From: Syntrophorhabdaceae bacterium
GTDB lineage: Bacteria > Desulfobacterota > Syntrophorhabdia > Syntrophorhabdales > Syntrophorhabdaceae
DNA: 50,389 bases
Assembly (NCBI GenBank): GCA_036504895.1
Contig: DASXUJ010000128.1
Location: 1 to 50,389 of the forward strand
Direction of reading: 5' to 3'
Of this stretch, positions 32,115 through 39,054 are shown in pieces. A program made the translations under genes and the position numbers. Below the pieces are notes generated by a model. That model was given only the letters and a program-made list of their open reading frames with translations, made no database searches and was not told the origin of the DNA. Numbering within the stretch: position 1 is the stretch's first letter; each line of letters starts with the position of its first letter.

Positions 32115-34805
32115 ATGGATACCCAAGGGAATAAGAACACGACCGAGACGGTGTCGCTCCAGATCGAAGGGATGGAGTGCGGCTGCGAAGCAACTCTCAT
32201 CGATCGGAAGATAAAGGCGCTGGCAGGGGTTCAGAGCCACGAAGTAAATCCTATTACCCACCAGCTTCGCGTTGTTTATGACCCGGGGTCGGCGACGATT
32301 CAGGATATTATCAGGTCCGTCTCGGAAACGGGGATGAAGGCATCACTCCAGAAGACCGAGCGTCAACGAAGCACCTGGTGGCGCGAGAAGCAACAGCTCG
32401 CCCTTTATGGCTGCGGCCTTCTCATCCTCATCGCCTTTACACTGTCAAAGACGGGAGCTTCGCCCCTCGTCTACAACGGACTTTACGTGCTCTCCGTCCT
32501 GACCGGCGTCTACTATCCTGCCCGTAAGGCCCTGATTGCCCTTGTCAACCTTACGCCCACCATCCATCTTCTCATGCTCATAGGCTCGGGAGGTGCAATG
32601 GCCCTCGGCCTGTGGGGTGAATCGGCTATTCTGATTTTCGTATACTCCCTTGGCGATGTTCTGGAGTCCTATGCGGTGGACAAGGCCCGGGGCGCCCTAC
32701 GCTCGCTTACGGAGTTGATGCCCAGGGAAGCACTTGTCCGCACAGACACCGGAGAGGTGGTGCGCCCGATTGAACAGGTTGTGGTAGGAGATGTGGTTGT
32801 GGTCCGGCCCGGCGAACGCATACCGGTCGATGGGCGAGTCGTGAAAGGCTCCTCTTACGTGGACCAGGCGGCCGTCACGGGAGAACCTATTCCGATACTC
32901 CGGGAGGCCGGAGGCGAGGTGTTTGCAGGGACCATAAACCAGAACGGCTCCCTCGAAGTAGAGGTAGAAAAGGCCGCCTCCGACACGATGCTCTCAAAGA
33001 TCATTTACTCAGTTGAAGAAGCGCAGGCCCAAAAGGGCAAGCTGCAGAGATTTTCGGATGCCTTCGGAGTCTATTATACCCCGGCCATGTTCATCCTTGG
33101 CGCATTGGTGGCCGTGGTGCCTCCCCTCGTGACCGGGGCCGAGTGGCTCCCCTTTATCTACAGGGGACTCGTTGTCTTCGTGGTCTCTTGCTCCTGCGGT
33201 CTCGCACTTTCGGTTCCCGTGGCGATCGTGGCCGCCATGGCGAAGGCGGCCCACCACGGGACAGTCTTCAAGGGAGGGGCATACCTGGAGCTTGTGGACC
33301 GTGTGAAAGTCATTGCCTTCGACAAGACGGGCACCCTGACTATCGGCCGTCCGGAGGTTACCGATTTAGTGACTTTCGGGGGAGCACGGGAGGAAGACGT
33401 CCTTGCCCTCGCGGGCGCAATCGAGTCAAGGTCGGGCCATCCCCTCGCGGCCGCAATTGTCCGGAAGGCCCGGGAGAGCGGTGCGTTTGCCGGGTGGTCG
33501 GTAGAGGACTTCTGCGAGAACCCGGGGCGTGGCGTAACGGCTACGATCCGCGGACAATCCTGCGTAGTCGGCAGCCCCCGCTGCCATGCAGATCAGGGGG
33601 TATCGTTTGGCGACGCTGAAGAGACCGTTACACGACTCGAAAATGAAGGGAAGACCGTGGTACTCGTGAGTACCGATAACCATTTGGCCGGACTCATTGC
33701 AATCGCCGACACCATGCGTCCCGGTACGGATGAGGCCATTCACCGGCTGAAACGCGCCGGAGTCAGGACGGTGATGCTTACCGGAGACAACGAGCGAAGC
33801 GCAGCAGCTATCGCCCGTCGGGTTGGCATCGACGAGTATGATGCCCAGCTCCTGCCTACGGACAAAGTCGATGCGATTCGCCGGCTTCGCCAAAAATACG
33901 GAATGGTAGCTATGGTCGGCGACGGCATTAACGATGCTCCCGCAATGGCGGTTGCCGACGTGGGTATCGCGATGGGCGCCGCCGGGACCGACATCGCCAT
34001 CGAGGCGGGGGACGTCGTCCTCATGTCCGACGACCTCGGGAAAATAGCTTTTGTACGAGAGCTCTCCAACCGCGCCGTTCGGACCATCCGGCAGAATATC
34101 GTAGTCTCTTTGCTCAACGTCGCATTCATGGTAATCATGGCCCTGCTCGGGTACCTCGGGCTCGTCACGGGGCTGCTCCTCAACGAAGCAAGCGCTCTCT
34201 TCGTGATCGTCAACGCCTTGCGCCTGTTGAAGTGGCGAAATACGGAGATGCCGGGGGCGTTGGCCACGGGTGAAACAGCCACGGCACGGGCCGGAGAGGA
34301 AATGGACGGCCGAGACAATTTGGTAACCTTTCCGCTAGCCGTGAGCGGCGCCTGTTGCGCGTCTTATGAACCGGCACCCGAGGTAGAGACGGCAACGTTC
34401 GCTGTCGTGGATGAAGCCTCATCTCCGTGCTGCTGCGCGGCCGGCGAGCCTGCGGAGATTCCTCCCAACCCACCCCTTGTTACCATCGCTACCTCTCAAG
34501 GATCTTGCTGCTCAGGCGCAAAGCCGACAGATGAGTTTCTTGCTCAGCCACCGATCGCCCACGAGACCAAGGGAGCTGACGGTCTGAGTGCGCTCACGTT
34601 CCGGATCGATGGGCTAAGCTGTTCGTGCGAGGGACAGATTGTGGAGAAGCGCGTGAAAGCCCTGAAAGGGGTAAAAGCCTTTAGCCTGAACTCCATCACT
34701 AACCAGATGAAGCTTACGTACGACCCGTCCACTCTATCCGTGCAGGAAATTCAAACGGCGGTGAAAAAAGCGGGAGCGATCGCGGTCCTGGTGAGCTCGA
34801 CATGA
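32115..34805 (+). CDS. Unusual P1B-type metal ATPase with two CxC HMA domains and Cys-rich tail
   Basis: The 896-aa ATPase has an N-terminal HMA-like domain whose metal site is GMECGCE (C22, C24) instead of CxxC. The core shows TGEP (255-258), DKTGT (D403), SGHPLA (440-445) and GDGINDAPA. In TM6 the usual CPC is C359-S-C361 (VVSCSCGLALSVPVAI). The last helix reads NEASALFVIVNALRLL in place of the Zn/Cd DxG pattern. After the core comes a tail with GACCAS, SPCCCAAG and GSCCSG. A second HMA-like domain follows (C836-S-C838 in IDGLSCSCEGQI). It is probably an exporter for a soft metal or metalloid; the ion cannot be assigned from known subtypes. GGAGGG precedes the ATG. Confidence 0.92.
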   Translation: MDTQGNKNTTETVSLQIEGMECGCEATLIDRKIKALAGVQSHEVNPITHQLRVVYDPGSATIQDIIRSVSETGMKASLQKTERQRSTWWREKQQLALYGCGLLILIAFTLSKTGASPLVYNGLYVLSVLTGVYYPARKALIALVNLTPTIHLLMLIGSGGAMALGLWGESAILIFVYSLGDVLESYAVDKARGALRSLTELMPREALVRTDTGEVVRPIEQVVVGDVVVVRPGERIPVDGRVVKGSSYVDQAAVTGEPIPILREAGGEVFAGTINQNGSLEVEVEKAASDTMLSKIIYSVEEAQAQKGKLQRFSDAFGVYYTPAMFILGALVAVVPPLVTGAEWLPFIYRGLVVFVVSCSCGLALSVPVAIVAAMAKAAHHGTVFKGGAYLELVDRVKVIAFDKTGTLTIGRPEVTDLVTFGGAREEDVLALAGAIESRSGHPLAAAIVRKARESGAFAGWSVEDFCENPGRGVTATIRGQSCVVGSPRCHADQGVSFGDAEETVTRLENEGKTVVLVSTDNHLAGLIAIADTMRPGTDEAIHRLKRAGVRTVMLTGDNERSAAAIARRVGIDEYDAQLLPTDKVDAIRRLRQKYGMVAMVGDGINDAPAMAVADVGIAMGAAGTDIAIEAGDVVLMSDDLGKIAFVRELSNRAVRTIRQNIVVSLLNVAFMVIMALLGYLGLVTGLLLNEASALFVIVNALRLLKWRNTEMPGALATGETATARAGEEMDGRDNLVTFPLAVSGACCASYEPAPEVETATFAVVDEASSPCCCAAGEPAEIPPNPPLVTIATSQGSCCSGAKPTDEFLAQPPIAHETKGADGLSALTFRIDGLSCSCEGQIVEKRVKALKGVKAFSLNSITNQMKLTYDPSTLSVQEIQTAVKKAGAIAVLVSST

Positions 34806-34874
34806 ACTCCTGACCGGAGTTGTCGGGATTGAAAGACGTTGCCGAGCCGGTAAGAACCATAAAAGAGGTGGGAT

Positions 34875-35112
34875 ATGTCATTCTTTGACGTAATTGGCTG
34901 AGTTACCTGAGGCGCTAGACGAGATACTTGCCGACCTTTACTCTAAGGGCAGAGTCGCCGACAAGGAGACTGCCGAGGAGATCATTGAGAGGCTGGAGGC
35001 TCAGGGAAACTATATACCCTCGTCGGACCTTGTCCGCAGAGAGTACTCGTACGTCCTGCTCAAAGCCTACCGGGAGTACATCGAGGATCACCTCCAAAGC
35101 AAAGGCACATGA
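34875..35112 (+). pseudogene. Frameshifted small gene of unknown function (about 78 codons)
   Basis: ATG 34875 with GAGGTGGGAT upstream begins MSFFDV and soon meets TGA. One base over, from 34894, an open frame continues AELPEALDEILADLYSKGRV through RLEAQGNYIPSSDLVRREYS and ends at 35112. Removing a single A near 34892 joins both parts smoothly (FFDVLAELPEAL). It is therefore a real gene with a one-base insertion, or a sequencing error. The product would be a small, acidic, helical protein with no recognised family. It lies 70 bases after the ATPase. Confidence 0.6.
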
Positions 35113-35375
35113 AAGGGTGCCTGGCTCCATGTCTGACGCCGGTTCCCAATTTTGGACTAGACGCTATAAATGCGAACTATTTGGGTCCGAAGGCATCGCA
35201 CGAATGGGTGCATATGCGGGGTTTTTGCGGGCCGAATCATGGCCTTGGCGTTGATCTGCGGCCGTTCCAGCCCGGGAGGTGAAGCCCCATGGGTTCGGAC
35301 GTTATAGAGATCACCATGTCAAAGAATTCCCTTGTGGGATAGAAGGCGTTGTGACCACTACCGGGTCAAGGCGAT
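35113..35375. other. Gap between the frameshifted gene and the integrase remnant
   Basis: No gene or RNA is recognised. The stretch should correspond to the lost N-terminal half of the integrase, but no matching residues are visible in any frame. Confidence 0.4.
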
Positions 35376-35837
35376 TTGTCCTGTATTTACGCCTGTCCGG
35401 GTGGTTTCGTGGCCCGGGTCATATACCTCGCGGGTGAGCTTTACCAAACAATCCTGGACCAGAGGAAGTTGCGGGATAGGGAGTATCCCGAATGTCCCTA
35501 TGTGTTCTTTCGGAATGGTAACAGAATTAAAGATTCCAGGAAAGCCTGGACCGCGGCCTGCGAGAGGGCGAAGTTGGATGGGAAGCTGCTACATGATTGC
35601 AGGCGGACAGCGGTGAGGAACATGGTTCGGAATGGTACGCCGGAACGGGTGGCCATGAAGATTAGCGGTCATAAGACGAGAGCCATTTTTGACAGGTACA
35701 ATATAGTCAACGAAGATGACTTGAAGATGGCCTGTGAGCGCCTGGCAAATGGCCATGAGACGATGGTAGAATCTGCGTCACGGGCACAAAATGGGCACAA
35801 TTTAGAGAAAGTGACCTCGATAGGGGTAAAAAAATGA
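35376..35837 (+). pseudogene. Tyrosine integrase, C-terminal catalytic part only
   Basis: Residues [18 protein letters not shown] through the end match the catalytic domain of phage/island integrases. The HxxR box is H73-D-C-R76 ([17 protein letters not shown]), the second His is H99 ([17 protein letters not shown]) and the nucleophile is Y108. The SAM-like core-binding domain and the first catalytic Arg region are missing, so it is truncated. Its stop is 46 bases from the 3' end of selC, the typical place for the integrase of a tRNA-borne island. The 3' end encodes [19 protein letters not shown]-type tails like it recur at 13570 and 13854. Confidence 0.85.
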
Positions 35838-35853
35838 GCATCTCAAGATGCCC
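35828..35853 (-). terminator. Rho-independent terminator of selC
   Basis: On the minus strand GGGCATCT-TG-AGATGCTC (eight pairs, one G-U) is followed by ATTTTTTT. It begins about 30 bases after the tRNA 3' end. It overlaps the end of the integrase frame on the other strand. Confidence 0.75.
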
Positions 35854-35883
35854 CATCACTTGTAAGTCATTGAGTTTATTAAA

Positions 35884-35979
35884 TGGCGGAAGTGCATGGG
35901 AATCGAACCCACCTACCAGCTCGTCACCGGTACACTGGTTTTGAAGACCAGGAGGCCCACCAGGCGCCTCGGCACTTCC
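35884..35979 (-). tRNA. selC: tRNA-Sec (anticodon TCA)
   Basis: This 96-base gene includes an encoded CCA. The acceptor stem is eight pairs (GGAAGTGC with GCACTTCC), the hallmark of bacterial tRNA-Sec. The anticodon stem-loop is CTGGT-CTTCAAA-ACCAG with anticodon TCA. A long variable arm pairs TACCGG with CTGGTA, and the T-arm is TGGG-TTCGATT-CCCA. Gene and terminator follow cheA by 80 bases on the same strand. It is the attachment site of the island on its left, as shown by the 65-base repeat. selA, selB and selD are not in the window. Confidence 0.97.
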
Positions 35980-36059
35980 GTTACAATAACTTACAGATGG
36001 AACCCGCTCTTGTCAACGAGTAAGTCATGCCGGGGCGCTCTTTCTCCTGGTTCGGCGGC

Positions 36060-37841
36060 TCAGGCGGTCATGGCTTTGCGCTGAGTGCCGAAATTTGCTA
36101 CTACCGCAGGCATGTCGAGAATCAGGATTACCTTCCCGTCCCCACGGATCGTGGCGCCGCCGACGCCGGTGATATTGCCGAGGAATTCGCCCAGGGGCTT
36201 GATTACCACCTCTTCCTGGCCTATGACCGAGTGGATCTTTATGCCTATCGTCTTCTCTCCTATGATGCAGATCACTATGTAGCCTTCCGTTTTATCTTCG
36301 GACTTGTTTGCGTAGATCTTCTGGAGGTCGATTACGGGGATTACTTTGTCCCTCAGTACCAGGACGTCGTTCTTATCGACCGATTTTACGAGGCCTTCTT
36401 TTAATTTTACCAGCTCTATTACCGTGTTTAAGGGCACGGCGAAGAGCTCTTCGGCCACCTGGACTATCAGGGCCCTCATGATGGCGAGGGTGAGGGGCAG
36501 CTTGATGAGGAGTCTTGTCCACTGTCCTTCTTCGCAATCCACGTAGACCTGGCCGTTCATCTTCTCTATATTCGTTTTCACCACATCCATGCCGACGCCC
36601 CGGCCGGAGACGCTGCTGACCTTTTTTGCCGTGCTTAAGCCGGGGATGAAGATGAGGTTCATCACGTCCTTGGGGGACATGCTGTTCAGCTCCGCTTCGT
36701 TAAGGAGGCCCTTTTCCTTGACCTTGTCCTTCACTGCCTGGAGGTTGATGCCGTTTCCGTCGTCGAAGATCTCGATGATGATATGGTTGCCTTCATTATA
36801 AGCTTTTAAGGAAAGGACGCCTTTGCCTTTCTTGCCCTTCTTCGCGCGCTCGTCGGGCAGCTCCACTCCGTGGTCGACCGAGTTTCGGATGATATGGATG
36901 AGGGGGTCGTGGAGCGTCTCTATAAGGGACCGGTCAAGCTCCGTGTTCTCTCCCTCTATATTGAGCTCGATCTCTTTTTTCGATTCCTTGCAGAGGTCTC
37001 TCACGAGCCTCGGAATCTTGTTGAAAAGTTTGCTGATGGGCACAAGGCGCGCCTTCATCACGGAGAGTTGAAGCTCGTTGGTGATGGCCTCTATGTAATT
37101 GGTGACGTCGGCGAAATTGTCAGCGAGAGGAGTGCTCCCGATCTCCTTCTTTAAGAGGCTGTCCACGAGGATGAGCCTGTTCTTGCCCAGGACCAGCTCT
37201 CCTACCAGATTCATGAGCTCATCGAGCTTTCTCACGTCGATGCGGATGGTCTGGTCTTCTTTTGCGGATTTCTGCTTGGTGAGGAAGCCCTTCATCTGGC
37301 CTTCCGTGGTAAGTTTATCCTCCACCACGATCTCGCCGAGTTTCTTGTCCGGCTCCGTCTTCTGTTTATCGAGGGTGTCGATAAGCTCGTCCACCTTGAG
37401 GACCTCTTCTTCGATCAGGATCTCGCCTATCTTCTTTCTTTCCGGTTTGGTGAGGGCCTCGAGATTTTCCACGGCGCCCGCGGGGTCGCGGTCTTCCGCG
37501 CCTTTTTCTCTTATATCATCGAGCATGCCTTTCATCAGGTCGAATGATTCGAGGAGCACGTCCGTCACGTCCTTGTCGGGCGCCATCTCTCCTTTTCGAA
37601 TCAATCCGAGAACATCTTCAGCTTTATGGGCGAGGTTGGAAAGGGCGCCGAACCCCAGGAAGCTGGACGTCCCCTTGATAGTATGGACGGCCCGAAAGAT
37701 GCTGTTTACCACTTCCTCGTCGGGGTTTTCTTCGATCGCCACCATATCCTGGATGACATTCTCCATGAGCTCCGTGGACTCGGTAAGAAACTCCTCCACA
37801 ATCTCCTGCATTTCATCTTTTTCAATCATTTGGTCTGACAT
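36060..37841 (-). CDS. cheA: Chemotaxis histidine kinase CheA with atypical middle region
   Basis: The 593-aa CheA starts with an HPt domain (phosphoacceptor H53 in AVHTIKGTSSFLGFG). Between about 130 and 195, where the CheY-binding P2 domain is usual, two similar short units occur: KKIGEILIEEEVLKVDELID and KKLGEIVVEDKLTTEGQMKG. They resemble the N-terminal repeats of GspE/MshE ATPases. Dimerisation (DVRKLDELMNLVGELVLGKN), ATPase (HIIRNSVDHGVE, GRGVGMDVVKTNIEKM) and CheW-like regulatory domains follow. It overlaps cheY by one base (TAATG). It phosphorylates CheY and CheB encoded in the same operon. Confidence 0.95.
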   Translation of the reverse strand: MSDQMIEKDEMQEIVEEFLTESTELMENVIQDMVAIEENPDEEVVNSIFRAVHTIKGTSSFLGFGALSNLAHKAEDVLGLIRKGEMAPDKDVTDVLLESFDLMKGMLDDIREKGAEDRDPAGAVENLEALTKPERKKIGEILIEEEVLKVDELIDTLDKQKTEPDKKLGEIVVEDKLTTEGQMKGFLTKQKSAKEDQTIRIDVRKLDELMNLVGELVLGKNRLILVDSLLKKEIGSTPLADNFADVTNYIEAITNELQLSVMKARLVPISKLFNKIPRLVRDLCKESKKEIELNIEGENTELDRSLIETLHDPLIHIIRNSVDHGVELPDERAKKGKKGKGVLSLKAYNEGNHIIIEIFDDGNGINLQAVKDKVKEKGLLNEAELNSMSPKDVMNLIFIPGLSTAKKVSSVSGRGVGMDVVKTNIEKMNGQVYVDCEEGQWTRLLIKLPLTLAIMRALIVQVAEELFAVPLNTVIELVKLKEGLVKSVDKNDVLVLRDKVIPVIDLQKIYANKSEDKTEGYIVICIIGEKTIGIKIHSVIGQEEVVIKPLGEFLGNITGVGGATIRGDGKVILILDMPAVVANFGTQRKAMTA

Positions 37842-38212
37842 TATTCAACCCCTCCAAGAAGACTTTCAACTTTAAACAGTAAGACGTCAGGGTGAACAGG
37901 CTTGTTGAGGAACATATTCACCCCTGCCTGGAACGCATCTCTCCGTAAATTCTCATCTTTGGTCGTGGTAAGCATGATGACGGGAGTATCCTTATAGTAG
38001 TGATTCTCACGGAGGTTCTTTACGAATTCAATCCCGTCCATATTGGGCATATTAAGGTCGACGATAATCATGTCCGCCTGAATGTGGCCGAGCTTCTCCA
38101 TGGCGTCAAGGCCGTCTTCCGCTTCAGCGACAAGGTAGTCTTTCTTTCTCAGAATAAAACTGAGAAGCTTTCTTATTGTGGACGAATCGTCAATTACAAG
38201 TATCGTATTCAT
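37841..38212 (-). CDS. cheY: CheY-type response regulator
   Basis: The 123-aa single receiver domain has the acidic pair in VIDDSSTIRKLL, phospho-acceptor D52 (IIVDLNMPNMDG), the Thr switch in MLTTTKDE and K104 (FLNKPVHPD). It has no output domain, so it acts by binding the flagellar switch or as a phosphate sink. It sits between cheR and cheA, with spacing of three bases to cheR and a one-base overlap with cheA. Confidence 0.95.
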   Translation of the reverse strand: MNTILVIDDSSTIRKLLSFILRKKDYLVAEAEDGLDAMEKLGHIQADMIIVDLNMPNMDGIEFVKNLRENHYYKDTPVIMLTTTKDENLRRDAFQAGVNMFLNKPVHPDVLLFKVESLLGGVE

Positions 38213-38215
38213 GGA

Positions 38216-39043
38216 TCACCCTTTTTGATAGGTTATGGTCCCCGGGAAGACCAGCGGCTTAAAGACGCGCGAAATATTATGGAGCGATTCGGCGTGGCCG
38301 ATGGTGAGGAAGCCCTGGGGTTTCAAACATTCATAGAAAAGGTCTACTACCTTCTTCTTCATCTTTTCGTCAAAATAGATGAGCACATTCCGGCAGAAGA
38401 TCATGTCCATCTGCCTGTATTTTCTATAGGCATCTGCGTCCTGAAGATTGAGGAAATCGAGTTTCACGTTCTTCTTGAGGTTATCCTTCAGCTTATAAAA
38501 CCCGCCCGTCTCGGTGAAATATTTTTTCCTGGACCCTTCTTCGATGGTCCGCACGCTGTAATTGTTGAAGAGGCCGAGCTTTGCGGATTCGAGCACCTTG
38601 GTGCTGATATCGGTGCCGTAGATCACATAGGGCACTGTTTTCCCCGCGGCCGCCATCTCCTCCTCCATGATAATGGCAAGGGTATAGGGCTCTTCCCCCG
38701 TGGAGCAGCCCGCGCTCCAGATCCTGATGGGTTGAGTCGGCGCGGCACCGTTCAGGTAGGTCTTTTTGAGGATCACCTTAAAGGCGTCCAGCTGGGGCGG
38801 ATTTCTGAAGAAGAAGGTCTCGTTGGTCGTTACCACTTCAAAAAGACTGATGAGCTCTGCTTTTACCTTATCTCCGCCGTACTTCAGGTGATAGTAGTAG
38901 TCCTGAAACGTGGAAAAGCCGAGCTCGGAGAGCCTGTTGGTAAGCCTGCTCTCGAGGAGATAAGTTTTATTCTCGGCAAAATAAATGCCCGTCTTATCAT
39001 AGATGAAATCTCTCAAGAGTATGAACTCTTCTTTCGTCAGCAT
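38216..39043 (-). CDS. cheR: Chemotaxis protein methyltransferase CheR
   Basis: The 275-aa SAM-dependent enzyme methylates glutamates of chemoreceptors. The N-terminal helical domain leads to TTNETFFFRNPPQLDAF, then the SAM loop GCSTGEEPY (112-120), YGTDIST and FCRNVLIYFDEKMKKKVVDL. The C-terminus GFLTIGHAESL is typical. Length is normal. It belongs to the flagellar-chemotaxis operon; no receptor gene is in the window. Confidence 0.95.
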   Translation of the reverse strand: MLTKEEFILLRDFIYDKTGIYFAENKTYLLESRLTNRLSELGFSTFQDYYYHLKYGGDKVKAELISLFEVVTTNETFFFRNPPQLDAFKVILKKTYLNGAAPTQPIRIWSAGCSTGEEPYTLAIIMEEEMAAAGKTVPYVIYGTDISTKVLESAKLGLFNNYSVRTIEEGSRKKYFTETGGFYKLKDNLKKNVKLDFLNLQDADAYRKYRQMDMIFCRNVLIYFDEKMKKKVVDLFYECLKPQGFLTIGHAESLHNISRVFKPLVFPGTITYQKG

Positions 39044-39054
39044 GTAATAGTCCC

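Larger units (their letters stand above)
13657..35947. mobile_element. Putative 22-kb genomic island integrated in selC
   Basis: The element is bounded by the 65-base direct repeats of selC (13657-13721 and 35883-35947). A tyrosine-integrase C-terminal remnant ends 46 bases from the 3' end of intact selC, the standard position for such an enzyme. Recombination between the repeats would leave a complete selC. The cargo is an RND pump, periplasmic stress proteins, an arsenic and thiol-redox cluster, two selenoproteins, a PdxJ-like protein and a metal ATPase. The integrase is truncated, so the island is probably no longer self-mobile. GC content of the cargo is close to that of the chromosome. 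Confidence 0.75.

Noticed and set aside
34875-34910. Two in-frame TGA codons after ATG 34875 read as a third selenoprotein
   Set aside because: Reading both as Sec leads to a stop after 24 codons with no sensible protein. A one-base shift gives a long natural frame instead.
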